Below are positions 10,303 to 23,055 of a stretch of 64,000 bases of DNA, piece by piece. The stretch's first letter is position 1. Every line of letters begins with the position of its first letter. The stretch spans positions 37,427,547-37,491,546 of the forward strand of contig NC_090182.1 of assembly GCF_024679245.1 (NCBI RefSeq), read 5' to 3'. Source of the stretch: Pseudorasbora parva (taxonomy: Eukaryota > Chordata > Actinopteri > Cypriniformes > Gobionidae). A model generated the notes under the pieces. The model did not search any database. It was not told the DNA's origin and worked only from the letters and a program-made list of their open reading frames with translations. The position numbers and the translations under genes were made by a program.

Positions 10303-10765
10303 AATCATATAATTCTGAAATTATAGCTCTCAATTCTGACATTATATCTCTTGATTCTGACTTTATATCTCAATTCTGACATATCTCTCATTTCCAACTT
10401 TATATCTCTCAAATCTGACTTTATATCTCTCAAATCTGAATTTATATATATCAAGTCTGACTTTATATCATGTAGTTCTGACTTTCTATCTCTCAATTCT
10501 TACTTAAATTGTGTAATTCTGACTATATATCTCTCAATTCAGACTTTATATTTCACAATTCTGACCTTATATTACATAATTCTGACTTTATATCATGCAA
10601 TTCTTGCCTTAAATTACGTAATTCTGACTTGATATCTCACAATTCTGACTTTATAACTCACAATTCTGACCTTATATTAAATAATTCTGACTTTATATCA
10701 TGTAATTCTGACTTAATATCTCACAATTGCACATTTATATCTTGCAATTCTGGGGGAAAAAAAAC
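10303..10765 (-). repeat. Minisatellite of about 21 bp, reverse orientation
   Basis: About 20 units of AATTCTGACTTTATATCTC type. It is the reverse complement of the unit at 9387-9550. The open frames here are products of the repeat. Confidence 0.9.
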
Positions 10766-12053
10766 TCTGAGATGTAAACTCAGAATTGTGAAACAAAGTA
10801 AAATATTGTTATCATGGGATAACATACTGCTGGAATGTGCAACTGACCAATCAGAATCAAGTTTTCCTCAGAGCCATGTAATGACTATCAGTGCCTAACA
10901 TGACAACCAACTGCAGAAACGAAATATGTATAAATTAATGATAAATTAATGTTAGCATATGGATATGTTGGGAGTAATTAGAGGCAGGTTTCCTTACAGG
11001 AGTGCATTTGACCTCTGAATTGTTTTAATTCCCTCGGCCAACTGGTGCTGTTGAACACAAGACACTTTATGAACGTGCACCTTCCTGTGTAATTAACCGC
11101 AGTCTCTTGAGGTGGGAGTGTATGAGAGATGTGCATGTGTGATCTAAGGATGAAAAATGAATTCATTACTAAGTAACTTACATCTGCTCTCAGTTTCTTA
11201 AAGCCTATGACTCTGTTTGCCAAAAGCAGCCAGTTCATGGAAATGTAATTGCTTCAAATCATGGATAGAATATAATGCCCACTGCACAGTAGATTAGGGA
11301 TGTTGAAGCAGTAATGGGAGCAGTGGCATGCTGGATCCGTGCTTATTTTCAGACTCGAGTCTGTCACTGTTGTTGTGTGATGATTTATATAATTACAGCC
11401 CACCGTAATGTGCTGCCTGCTTTAAATGATACATAAACATAGAATGAAAAACAGCCAACTGTTCATGTCAGACTAAGATGGTTTGCTTAAATATGTACAC
11501 TGCTTGCAAAAGTAACTAAAATAAAGGCATATGTTGTTTCTATAACCAAAAAGAAACAGCTGATCTTTGTCATGCTCAGTTAAATCTCTAATGCCCTCGT
11601 CATATAAACAATTAAATAAAATTAAAAAATAATCCCGAAATTCGTTTATACAGATAGTTCACTTACTTGGACAACACACACTGAATTGGTTTGCACACAT
11701 CAGATATTGTACTTTTTACATAGACTACATCTGTATGGGGTTAACAGGGATATTATGTGTGATCAAACACACTTTTTTTTGTTATCAGATATACACCCAT
11801 GTTTATGTATACGTATGCTGGTCTGAAAACGAGATGTGTTTAGGTGCCTTGCTATTTTGAGGAACTGAAAACGACTGCACCATTGACCAACAATGGTCTA
11901 AAATCAATAGTGCAGTTTTTTGTGTGTTATTTAAAGAGCGTGCTAGTAATATGTGCCTATATATGGGTGCACAACATGAGTACACTCTACTTATGACACA
12001 CTACAGCACACAAAAAAAATACATATTAAAAATAAAAGGATTACAATGTCAAA
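10766..12053. other. Intergenic DNA, partly complex
   Basis: 10910-11500 is less AT-biased and free of recognised repeats; the rest is AT-rich. No gene seen. Confidence 0.5.
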
Positions 12054-12057
12054 TTAA

Positions 12058-13258
12058 AGGGGGGGTGAAATGCTGTTTCATGCATACTGAGCTTTTTACA
12101 CTGTTAAAGACTTGGATTCCCATCCTAAACATAAACAAAGTTTCAAAAACTAATGTTGGACATTTGATGGAGTATTTCTGTGTCAAAAATACTCCTTCCG
12201 GTTTCTCACAAGTTTCGGAGAGTTTTTTTCGAGTATGGGTCGGCTTGACGTGAATAGAGCGGAAGGTCCTTGTATGGGCTGTATAGGCTCTTCTCCCGGT
12301 ATGGTGTGCTCGTGACTAGAGCGAGAGAGGAAATGCACGCCCATAAACACTCGCTCAGATGCAGATCCACTCGTCCGTGAACACTTCTGTCATGCCACGC
12401 TCCACTTTATTCCTATGGGTGACGTCGAGCGACTTCAACGCTTCAGCACAGCATTCCGGGAAGGCAGCGCTGCATTTGAACCGATTTGAACGCAGAAATG
12501 ACGGGAAGCTACACAACATCGCTTCAGTCACGTCGCAAAGTGGATTTCCACGGTCACTGCTGTCACAGGACTTCACCAAATCATACCAAAGAAGTGTGTT
12601 TTTGACGGAGCGGTGCCAGCGATAAAGGTTCGGTCCTGCTTTGGAAGCAGCCGGTGAGTAAACCTGCTTCAAATGTCTGTGCTGTTGGCTATCGTCGCGT
12701 AAGTAAACTTCAGTAAACGACACGATCGCGTGCTTCGTCATTCAAATGCGCTAACGGACTCCATTGTTGTTCTATGTATAAATTAACATTAGTCTGACGT
12801 GCAAAACCGTTTTGCTTGCTACAGCTAATGTTTAGTCGCATATAATAGTCCATAAACCGAATCATGTCCTCATAAACTGCGAGTAAACACACACAAATGT
12901 TGACAGGTCACTAAATACAGTACATACCACAGAGACGGACGTCCTGCTGTTGCTGTTTCTATTTCAGCCTCCGAATGTGATTCTGGATCATATCTGTATT
13001 AGCTGAGAATCGATAGCCATGGGTTTCTCCACGCTTGAGGACGTCACCGCTTTGTGCGCATTCGTCATTCTTTAGCTCCGCCCACACGATACGCCTCCAG
13101 GCGCTCGTTTTTTTCCGGAAAGACTCGGTACAGCCCATATTTCTTTTATTAATATAATAAAACTAAAGACTTTTTCGGAGATATGAAGGATGCAATACTA
13201 CTCTATAGGTACTCAAGATTGACATGAGATTGACTGAAACTGAGTGTTTCACCCCCCT
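12058..13258 (+). mobile_element. TTAA element, copy B, complete (1201 bp)
   Basis: The termini are AGGGGGGGTGAAA and TTTCACCCCCCT, flanked by TTAA at 12054-12057 and 13259-13262. Copies at 5708 and 36265 share the whole body. TTAA duplications occur in piggyBac and Kolobok transposons. The AGGG start and the THAP fragments in relatives favour Kolobok, but this is an inference. Internal frames such as 12359-12625 are not maintained between copies. This copy supplies the empty site for the hAT insertion at 37402. Confidence 0.9.
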
Positions 13259-13334
13259 TTAAGGAAAGGAAAGTGCCACACTTCCTTCTGCCAGAAGGTG
13301 GTGCTTTGACTATAACCCAATATTGCATTATAGA

Positions 13335-14103
13335 CAGTGATGGGCAGTAGAGTCACTACAAGTAGTGACGCTACTAGCTTAACTACATTTTTTAGTAGCG
13401 TGGTAGTAGTATCGCTGTTTTTTGAAATAGCTTTTCAGTAGCGAAGCTCTTTTGTTGATGAAGTAGTGCAGTAGCGTCCAAAACAAGCTAACGTTACACT
13501 TTCCCAATCATTTCTGAAGATCAAGCTCAAATTGGAAACACAACTGATAAGTTGCGGATATACTTCACTTTTTACGTTCCATTCTGCCTCGCGCAGACGC
13601 GCACAGATGCGCGCGCAAGCCTTTTAAAGTACTCCTTTGGCAGAGAGCGCTTAAAGATGGGTTCTAGTTGACGTTTTTTTTTCGAGGGCTCAATTCGCTG
13701 TTGCACGCGCATCGTCTGCGTGGTGACAAAAGAGAAACTGCAAAGTTTGAAAATAATCTATTGTGTCTCTTGAATAAACACCTCTTGTTAAAAGTATCAG
13801 GCTCCAGCCTGCCCACCTCTTGAAATGAATGAAATAATGAAACTTGTTTCATGTGTGTGGGAGATAGATCACACACACGCACGCACACACACAACAACAC
13901 ACACACTTAGGCTACATGTTTTGTTTTTTGCCATGTTGGTACTGTTTGGAGCAGGTCTTAATTATTTTGCTACTGTACTTTCTGACTTTTTTTGTACAAG
14001 TTGAGTTACATTAACTTACAGTTTGTCCTGCAAAAGTGCCAAAGTCTGAATTGAGCATAAATGCAAACACACAGGTGCGTATGCATATCATACACATACA
14101 GAT

Positions 14104-14165
<62 letters not shown>

Positions 14166-14422
14166 TCAACACCTGGTTTTGTTAATATTATGGATCACAT
14201 GTTTTTGTTGCCAAATTGATTTCGGACAGTTTTTGAATAACTGAAAAAGTATGCATGTCTATATGCTTGACTTTTATTGATCACTGAGATAGCATTAATA
14301 TGAATGAAGTTGGTTCAATATAAAATTAAATAAATAAAATGTAGCTTAGATGTAGTAAACTACTTTTGTCGAGTTGCCGTAGCTTAGCTCACTACATTTT
14401 CCATGTAGCTTGCCCAACACTG
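13335..14422 (+). mobile_element. Non-autonomous hAT element (CAGTGATGGGCA...TGCCCAACACTG)
   Basis: The terminal repeats CAGTGATGGGCAGTAG and CTTGCCCAACACTG are flanked by 8-bp duplications ATTATAGA (13327-13334) and ATTATAAA (14423-14430), one mismatch apart. This is diagnostic of hAT. Subterminal GTAGC and TAGCTTA motifs recur. It contains a (CA)n tract and no transposase. Confidence 0.9.
14106..14163. repeat. (CA)n microsatellite
   Basis: About 29 uninterrupted CA units inside the hAT element. Confidence 0.97.
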
Positions 14423-14430
14423 ATTATAAA

Positions 14431-15378
14431 TGTCTTCAGATCAGGACTATTACTAGGCTTGAAGTTTAACACAGATTGGTCAATGTATTCCTGAGTTACA
14501 ACAACGTCCTGTTTTGCGGCATAAATTAGCCAAGTGTTTCTTGATTTAGTCAATAGACGTCTTGATGTTTCTAGGATGTCTGGTACTTCATGGCATATTT
14601 AAATGGGTTTCTTGAAGTGAATTACAATGTGTAAAGCAAGCCATTTCCTGTTGCCAGCAGGTGGCGCTATGACTGTAACTGAATATTGGCATGTAGTTGT
14701 CTTCAGGCCTGTACTCTTATCAAATTATGTGAAGTTTGGGGAAGATCGTTGTATGCCTGACTTACAACAACTTCCTTTTTTCATGGCAAAACATCAAACT
14801 GAGGCCGCCACGGACACGCCCTTCAGCAATACCTTAAGATCTATGTAAATTAATGTCACAAAGGCCTTTAGACTAGACTGCAAATATGATGATGATTTGA
14901 TTAAATCTCTAGGAGGAGTTAGTTAATGTACAACATCTGGAAATGGCAAAAATTGCACAAGATTTTGACTTTTTTGTAGATTGGGCTGTTACATGTGTCT
15001 ACCTAATTGCATACTTGTACGTAAAATGTAGCACGACTTGCACTTAATATAAATTAGGGAGGTGACGTTATCTTCTGACACGTATGCAAAGTTTCATGAG
15101 ATTCCAAACATGTATAGACCCTCAAAAATTGTATTCATTTCTGAGAAGAAGAATGATAGGCCGAGCATTTACAATAGGGTCCTCACACCATCGGTACGTG
15201 GGCCATAATATATGAAACATAAATAAGCCTATACATGTCATAATGGATAGTCATTGCATGTATCAGAATGACTTATTTGTAGTAATGACGAGTGAACTTG
15301 GCTAATTATTTGACCAACTGTGGCAATACACACATGTATTTAAACTGAATTGTCAGGTTTTGAAGGTGTCTATATTCT
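14431..15378. other. Dispersed-repeat-derived DNA
   Basis: The unit around CAGGTGGCGCTATGACTG (14658-14675) recurs in diverged form before the hAT element (CAGAAGGTGGTGCTTTGAC at 13291). This suggests a repeated module split by the hAT insertion. No gene. Confidence 0.45.
14654..14668 (+). promoter_or_regulatory. CTCF-like motif CCAGCAGGTGGCGCT
   Basis: It matches the vertebrate CTCF core CCASYAGRKGGCRS at every position. Only the sequence supports it; occupancy is unknown, and it lies in repeat-derived DNA. Confidence 0.4.
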
Positions 15379-15383
15379 GCAAC

Positions 15384-15699
15384 ACGATCTCATGGTCATG
15401 CGTATAAATAGTACGAGTTTGCAATCTCGTGGAATGTATACGCCAAAATGAGTTTTGGCGTGCGTATGGTACGCGTTTTTTTGCGTGCATATGATACGCA
15501 CTTTATGGCGTGCATATGACACGCTCTTGGGTAGGATTAGGGTGGTGGGGTGGGGGGGTTCGTATGTATAATATGCCATAAAGTGCGTCTCATATGCACG
15601 CGAAAAACCCGGTACCATACGCACGCCAGAACTCATTTTGACGTATACATTCCACGAGATTGCAAACTTGTACGATTTATACGCATTTTCGTGAGATCC
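15384..15699. mobile_element. Long palindromic MITE (ATCTCRTGG...CACGAGAT type)
   Basis: The left arm (ATGCGTATAAATAGTACGAG, AATCTCGTGGAATGTATACG) is matched in inverted order by the right arm (CGTATACATTCCACGAGATT, CGTACGATTTATACGCAT in reverse). The centre is G-rich. Open frames on both strands are mirror images of each other. A truncated copy lies at 27867-28075. Confidence 0.88.
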
Positions 15700-16630
15700 G
15701 GCTCCAACTGCCATGTAAATAGCGAATCCGCCATTTCCCGGCTTTTAAAGGGAATGGAAGATGAGACTCTGATTGGTTTATTGCACGCTATGCCCAAATA
15801 AAATCCATGATTCATGAAGAGATTATTAAATTAAATTAGCAAAAGTGGATTCGGACACGCCATAAGTGCACCACTTCAGACAATGCGTTCAGATCAATAA
15901 AATAGGGCCCATAGATTCCCAACATGGAAATTAAATAGATACAAGAATTTCTTTGTATAATCTGTGTGAGGGTTTAACAGTAGTTTAACTCGATGATATA
16001 TTACTATATGTACTATCTGCGTGGTAATGTTTGATGCTTTTGTAATGTATTTTTCATATTTTCATCTATGCAGCATCATGAAATCCATGACAAATTTTGC
16101 TTTGGGGACCATAAAGTATACTTTGACTTTGAAAAGATTTCTGTTTCAAATAAATGCTCTTTTGAACCTACTATTTGTCAAAAAATCCATACTATTACAA
16201 CTATTTTCAACACTTATAATAAGAAATGTCTGAGCATCAAATCATCATATTAGAATGATTTCTAAAGGATCATTTGACAGTGAAGACTGGAGGAATAAAA
16301 CTGAAAACTCTGAAAAGCTTTTGATCGCAGGAATAAGATAGTTTAAAATATATTCAAACAATCAAAAAAAGTTATTTTACATTGTAATACTATTTTACAA
16401 TATCTCTGCTGTGAGTGTGTGCAATACTACACAGTGACTTACGTCCCCCTCTGAAACTTTTAATATGTGTTGAAATGTGTTCTTTACTTTGACCAGTTGA
16501 GATGGGATTCAGCATTCAAAATCAAAATTGACTAACTGTGACATAATTGACCAGATGCTCTTTTAATCATTGATAATGCTTCATCTCTCATGTTTTTATT
16601 AATTTGTTTTAATTAATCTAAATAATACAT
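15700..16630. other. AT-rich intergenic DNA
   Basis: Holds a short piece ending near AATAGGGCCCATAG (about 15900), probably transposon-derived. No gene. Confidence 0.45.
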
Positions 16631-16639
16631 TCAAGCCTC

Positions 16640-17250
16640 TTTACTAATACATATGGATGTGGTTTAATGAGAATGCAGGCTATTTGATCTTCCATTGTTT
16701 CAAGGGAGAATTTGTATGCCTCAGACTGTAATCATTGTGTTCATTAATCTGAGGTAATCCACATTTGTCTTCATAGTGAATGGATAGAGAGGTTAATGCA
16801 TTGAGAGCTGGCTTGATGGGCAAGAATGCACAAAGACAAACAATTCAATCGGATTGAACTTCACTTTCAGTGAAGTGGGCCAGTGGTTACATCATGTCTG
16901 AAATCCTAAACAAGTGATCTAAGAAGCTACTTTTCACAAATTCCGATGACCCATTCTGACACAAGCGGTACCTTTTGCATTACTGCATAATGGGATGATT
17001 AATTTGTGGTGTAATTCAGTGGAACTAGCAGTATTGCGCTCATGTGGCTCGAAAGTGCTTAATGACATATGGTGGCCCATCTTCAACCAAAACCCACCCA
17101 TTACTGGGGTTAATGCGCCATCACTGCCTCTTAACCACGGTGATTATCTGCATGATGTTTCTGAACCTGATTTATTGCTTTTAACTCATGCCGGCAGTCA
17201 TTTACCTCCTGACAGGCAAATGCCCAAGGAGAACATGTATTGCTTTGATG
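16640..17250. promoter_or_regulatory. Complex non-repeat island, candidate conserved non-coding element
   Basis: Base composition is balanced, no repeat motif recurs elsewhere in the window, and homeodomain-like TAAT cores are frequent (GGGATGATTAATTTG, CATTAATCTGAGGTAATC). The open frame 16995-17342 ends in low-complexity sequence and has no family features. Calling it a regulatory element is an inference; no comparison was possible. Confidence 0.3.
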
Positions 17251-17734
17251 TGTTTTTATTTCTTTTTCTTTTTTTCTTTCTCATAGCTCAAGAGATCTAC
17301 TTTATAATTTTCTCTAAAACTCTTCAAATACACTACTGGTGAAACATTCGGGGTTGGTAAGATATTATTTTTTTCTTGATATTTTGAAATAAGTCTCTTA
17401 TGCCTACCTCTGCATTTTAAGTCTGCATTTTTTTAAATGCATTAAAAATGGGGATAATGATAACATTTTTTTAAAAAATAAATAAAGATTTTTATCTATT
17501 TCTGTATATTGTAAACTGTAATTTATTCCTGTGATGCAAAGCTGAATTCTCAACATCATTACTCCCTGTCGTCAATGTCACAATACTTCAGAAATCATTT
17601 TAATAAGATGATTTGATGCTCAAGAAACGTTTATTATCATTATTGAAAACAGTTGTGCGATATATATAGTTACGGGTGTGTGATGCCGCAGAGATGTGGG
17701 ATCACGGACTAACAAACAGACAGGCTTTATTTAA
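17251..17734. other. AT-rich intergenic DNA
   Basis: Poly-T and A/T-rich tracts; nothing assignable. Confidence 0.5.
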
Positions 17735-18104
17735 GGGTGCTTTCACACAAGCACTTTTGTTGCGCACCCGGGTTCGATTTCCGTCAGAGTTCGGTTCGCT
17801 TGGATGATGTGAACGTGGTCTTCCGAACTCAGGTGTGCAACTGCGAAACATTCCCGAGTCCGCTTAAAATAGTGGTCTGTGGTACGTTTCATGTGCATTC
17901 GCGGCAGATATACGCAAGTGCCATTAAGTAGGAAGCTTTGGTAACAAAACCAATGGTTAAAAAACTAAAATATACAAGTGACGGGAGGAGCGCTACGCAT
18001 TTCGCCGTCTTCACACAGGCTGTCGTTCCTAAGCAACCGGGTAAACAGCTGCTGCTTTGATGACAAAAAATATAATATGAACACAGTAATATTATAGAAT
18101 ATTA
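17735..18104. repeat. Dispersed repeat with GGGTGCTTTCACAC start
   Basis: The same opening, GGGTG(C/T)TTTCACAC, appears near 42428, so this is probably a DNA-transposon end. The far boundary is unclear. Confidence 0.45.
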
Positions 18105-18700
18105 CTAGTGCTGGGCAACGATTAAAATGTTTAATCACGATTAATCACATGGTTTTCTGTGATTAATTGCGATTAATTGCAGTATGCACAAAATTCAATA
18201 ATAAATATAAATAACAAAAGTGCAATAACATATGGTTTGCAAACACTTTAAACAAATAAGCTGCTTTTTAGTGCTGTTAAAAGTTAGTAACAGTTACAAT
18301 ATTTATTTTAAATATCAACTTAAACATTAATTTAATCAAATTAAATTAAATTGGTGATATAGGCCTACATATACTGATTATGAAGTAATATTCTCATCAG
18401 TTTTCTGTCAGCTTTTACATAGGCCTACTTAAATCTGCATATTTGTGAAATTCACCCCAGGGCGTTTAATTTTATAAAGGCCGTTTTTTAAAATTGTATT
18501 AAATGTATGCATCATCTTTCATCATCTTTCATCTATAGGATGTTACCAATAAAATTAAATAATTTAAACTGCAAAAAATACAGCTGCAATAAATAATGTT
18601 ATAAGATTGATGTTCAAAATAAAATATGCAATCATACTTTTAAACATTGCCGCCAATAGGGGGCAGTAAGTGTTAGGCATTAAATTGGCCACATCAAGAT
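18105..18700 (+). mobile_element. hAT-like remnant (CTAGTGCTGGGCAACGATTAA start)
   Basis: The start CTAGTGCTGGGCAACG followed by alternating GATTAATCACG / GATTAATTGCG is characteristic of a fish non-autonomous hAT family. No matching right end or duplication was found, so it is probably truncated. Confidence 0.55.
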
Positions 18701-18980
18701 GTTTGGTCTGGAAACTCACCATTGACAGGGCTCAATCCGAGGGGCAGGATAAACGGTTTGTCTTTCAACTCCCTCTGCACGCAATTGGATAGAGCTTCAA
18801 CAAACCAGAGCAACGAAGGTGAAGCGATGCTTGTTGACAGATAAAAAACTCCAAGTCTTCCAGAGTCGCGATCAAAGCTGATTCAAAAGACCGCCGTTCG
18901 CCAGTTTCTGTGTTTACTAGAAGCACACAAGCGCAACTCAGCCGTCATTGATCGTTCACGATGTGATTGGCCTGACCAGA
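18701..18980 (+). repeat. Dispersed repeat, inverted copy at 61030-61125
   Basis: The stretch with GGGCTCAATCCGAGGGGC and CAATTGGATAGAGCTTC is present as its reverse complement near 61025-61125. Class unknown. Confidence 0.7.
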
Positions 18981-19795
18981 GTTTGGTTTTTACAGCTCAG
19001 AAGTGTATTGAGAGTTGAAGGCATATAAAATGTTACAAAATAGCTATATTTTAAATAAATATTAATATTTCAACATTGATAAGAACCATTACTTATACTT
19101 TATAGCAATAATTTAAAATAACTGAGCCTCAAATCAGTATATTATGATTTCTGAAGGCTAATGTGACACGGAAGACTGGAGCAATGATGAAAAATGCAGA
19201 ATTGCATCACATTAATAAAACTAAATTTTAATATATATTAAAATAGAAAAAAAATTAAAAGTTATTTCACTATTGTATTTTTGTCAAATAAATGCAGCCT
19301 TGGTTAGGAAAATATACTTTTCAAAAAAAAAAAAAAATTACCTAATCTTTATTATTCCAGACTTTTGATTGGTTGCGTAAAAACATAATATTTATAATAG
19401 TAATAAAATGTGCATATTATTATATTATATTTTAATGTATAATACATCTTTCATTCAACTTGTATAATGTGCTCTTGGAAGAATTGTATAAGAAATTCCT
19501 ATTGATATCTTCCTTTGGCAAATCTAAATCCAGCACAGCTTTGTTGAGATCCTCTGTGAAATACCAGAGGAGAGACGTGTGAGATTGCTGGGGTCTCTTT
19601 CTAAGAAGAACAATCTGAGAATGCGAGAAAGTGAAATCTACAACATTAAAGAGAAGTGTGATTTATCTTTCCTGTGGGCTTCGCCCTGTTCCCTTGTGTT
19701 TGCAGATGTAAATCCACTTTAAGATGTTAGCATGAAAGCTAGACTGAATCTGATTCAAAATCCAGTTATCAAGTGTCATTGTGTTTATATGACAG

Positions 19796-19796
<1 letters not shown>
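18981..19796. other. AT-rich intergenic DNA
   Basis: No gene or clear repeat. Confidence 0.5.

Positions 19797-19868
<72 letters not shown>
19797..19868. repeat. (TA)n microsatellite
   Basis: About 36 TA units; gives a spurious Tyr-Ile frame. Confidence 0.97.
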
Positions 19869-19879
<11 letters not shown>

Positions 19880-20600
19880 ATATTTAAAACCAAATATTTG
19901 ATACAGTGTGGTTCAGCCATTAACTTATGCCATCTTGTAATTAAAAATGCATGTTCTTCAAATTGTACAACCTGGATTAGAAATTATGATGTTGGGAAGC
20001 ATTTTTGGCCTGTACTCTAGTCCATATGGAGCTCGCAGGAGAACACCACAGATGGGATGTCATTTTCACTCTACAGTAAACCACTTTTTAGAGGACATAT
20101 TGTGTCTCACACATCTCCATGTATTTCACCTGTACCTACTGTATATTCTGACATTAACATCGTAATGTACCTCCAAAACATTAATAAAATAAATAAATAA
20201 ATAAACATTCTATGATATTCTATGAAATTCTTTCTGACAACAACATATGTGGGGGTAAAGCAGGCCAGCTAGAGCTTCTTACTACATGCAAATGTATCAT
20301 ACTAAAAGATACATAAATTATATAATTCAATGTATGTACTTAATCAGAAGACAAAGCAAAAAAAAAAAAAAAAATTTAAATTCCGAAAGAGTTTTTGGCA
20401 AAATACTGAGGTATAAGGGGTGGGGAAGTAAATAGATTGAGCTGTCTATGGACCTTATTCAGGCTGGATGCCATGTATAATTTGACATGAAAGAAAATGA
20501 GACTCCAAGGAATAGAAGTAGGGGAGACATTGTAACAGAGTTTGATTAACGCATAATATATATTGTCAATCACAATCAAGATACAGTGAAGACATTTAAA
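19869..20600. other. Intergenic DNA
   Basis: An AAAT-rich patch near 20185 and A-runs near 20358. No gene. Confidence 0.5.
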
Positions 20601-22030
20601 AAATGCTCAGTCAAATGTAAGGGGCAACGCCCACTTTTTCTGTGACTAAAACGAGACGTTGACAAGCTAAACTAATATCCGATGGTAAAAAAATATGACA
20701 AAAAGTATGTTGTTTCTTTGTTACCGAGATGAGACGTGAGTAGAATGATATTTGAGGAATATCAGACGTTAAAAATACATTATCACTTCCTATGCTGTCT
20801 TTCAAAAATGTGTGTCCTTCTCTGAGGCAGTCGCAGCGGTAGCTGACTTCAAAGGTACGGGCAGTCTAGGGGGCTACCAAAACTATTGGTTCATGAGAAC
20901 GCATCTGGTGATAGACTAGTGTAAACAGCAAAATACAATTCCTTCTTGTGTCTGTCTGAATGAATGGCATGAACTGCCGTTTATTTACGGCACACACATA
21001 CACAAAGAATTGTGCGTGAGAATTGCGCGTTTCCATCTGATACAAGGACATTAACGCATGCCTGTCATTTCTGGAGCCGCTCCGAGAGACACTTCATCAG
21101 CATTTTACCGTTTAATTTGAGAAAAACTACCATCATATCATAAAAACATAAAAACTCAAAGGTATTCATGGCAACCCGTCAAAATAAAAGTCCAGTTTGT
21201 CTTGACAAATATATTACTGTTACAGTAGAATTTAGATACGTCTCCGTGTAATAATATTAATACTAACACTCATGATAATAAATTATCAAAACTTTATTTT
21301 AAAAGTAATATATCACAATTTTCTTTCATTTTTTTTATTAATGTTAATAGTATAAAGCTCAGAAAGCTTTGTGCACATGGGCTCTACCAATCACCTTCTA
21401 AATCCCCTAGCCCAAGACCTTCTCGCTGGGCATTTGCTGAGAGAGTTTTTAGTAGGCTATCGGAATCGTCTGAATCTTTTATCGCAACAATAATAAAATG
21501 TTGCACTTTTATTTGAAGTTTATAGAACTATCAAGTAAATGCTATTTTTACACAACAGCTAAAAGAAAAACAAAGTTTGTTTTACTTGATACTTGATTCT
21601 TGAACTATAATACAATTTTTTATCTATCCTTCATGGTTCTACCTTAGAAATTAGCAGACAGTGCAGCATATAGGCTATCTAACTAAGGAAAATACATATG
21701 TAGCATTGCATAAGTACTGCTAAAAAATGAAGAGTGTAATGTTAATACAGTCTTGTTAACTAGATTTCCTCATAAGCTTAATTGAATTGGTCTAAATAGA
21801 GAAAAAATTAGCATGACCATTTTAGAGTAAATGAATGTTGTTAATGGCAGTTTGAAAAGTAATGACTAAAACTTGACAAAAATGCAATGACTTTTCATTG
21901 ACTAAAAAGAGACAAAAACTATGAAAGACAAAATGACTAAGATGTGACTAAGACTAATTTCATTTTCGTCTAAAGACGAAGTCTAAGACTAAATCAAAAA
22001 TGGCTGCCACAATTAACACTGGCTGCTGCG
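20600..22030. mobile_element. Probable degraded hAT element(s) rich in GACTAAAA / GACAAAA
   Basis: Degenerate GACTAAAAA-GAGACAAAA repetition occurs at 20645-20720 and 21860-21990. The right edge AATGGCTGCCACAATTAACACTG resembles a known fish hAT terminus. The boundaries are inferred. Confidence 0.4.
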
Positions 22031-22109
22031 TGTCCCTGTGTGTGTATTAAGCAGAGTGTATGCGTGCTGTGCACCGGCCTATAGCCACATTTTACTAATA
22101 CACATTACT

Positions 22110-22379
22110 ATACACAAAATAAATCCTGCACTATTGACTTTAGAGCAGGTTTTTGTTGGTCGATGGTGCAGTCGTTTCCACAAATAGCAATGTCCCAACA
22201 ATGCGCTTTAACACACCTGATTTTCAGCCCGTGCGCCCGTCGGTGAAAAGATGGGCGGAAGTGCATTTTCTGTTTAAACAATGTGGTGCTTGACATGAAA
22301 ATGATACATCGGGCTGAAAGTAGCAAAAACACTTGCGTCACGCCTGGCATCGCATTGGGCCGTGTGTAGGATAGGGCCC
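22110..22379. mobile_element. MITE remnant ending GGATAGGGCCC + TTAA
   Basis: The right end GTGTAGGATAGGGCCCT is followed by TTAA at 22380-22383. The body holds AACAATGCGCTTTAACACACC and related GCGC-rich motifs typical of a common cyprinid repeat. The left end is undefined. Confidence 0.5.
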
Positions 22380-22940
22380 TTAAAACGTCTAGTGAATGTT
22401 GACAAATAAAAAAACATTCATAATAGACTAATGAATGTTACATTTTTGTATATACTATTGCTATTAACAGATTTGAAGCTGTTATGTAACTGTCATTGAA
22501 TGTGAAAATACATTTTAATTTGGTTAACTATGTATAAATGTCTTCTTAATCGATGGTCTTAATTGTAGCGGTCTCATCTCGTGTGCTTTTTCTTTCCCAA
22601 GTGCAGATGCATGATAAATATTCCTGAGGAAAATTAGGTAAATATAAAAAAAAAGACTTTTATGACAACACTTTAAACTTGTATAAATATTCATACAATA
22701 CAATATGTGAATCTAACAGTAATTGCCATAACCATTAATAAATACTCTAGTTTTGTTTAATAATAACAGTATTTATGAATATTTAAACTCCTCGATCGCA
22801 GATGCATTTAAAAACTCTTTCAACAGTTCTGCTCCATCATTAGTTCAGAACGGGGATGCGACACAATGGCATTTGGGGAAATTTCACTGTATTCATGTAT
22901 CGATGTACCCTTCTTCCGTACTCCATTCGGAATGCCCTTT

Positions 22941-23055
22941 GGATGGATGGATGGATGGATGGATGGATGGATGGATGGATGGATGGATGGATGGATGGAT
23001 GGATGGATGGATGGATGGATGGATGGATGGATGGATGGATGGATGGATGGATGGA
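22941..23055. repeat. (GGAT)n tetranucleotide microsatellite
   Basis: About 29 perfect GGAT units. All four overlapping open frames here (Trp-Met-Asp or His-Pro-Ser-Ile) are artefacts of it. Confidence 0.98.

Noticed and set aside
9297..10898. Open frames of NSDFIS-type repeats, or a CRISPR-like array
   Set aside because: The 21-bp units have no spacers and vary throughout; this is an eukaryotic minisatellite.
12355..12741. 128-codon minus frame and 88-codon plus frame in TTAA copy B
   Set aside because: Neither is preserved in copies A and C, and neither shows a transposase motif.
15370..15801. Overlapping similar frames on both strands
   Set aside because: They mirror each other because the DNA is a palindrome.
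18640..18670. CCAATAGGGGGCAG as a CTCF site
   Set aside because: One core position departs from the consensus; similar near-matches at 9809 and 45694 were also left out.
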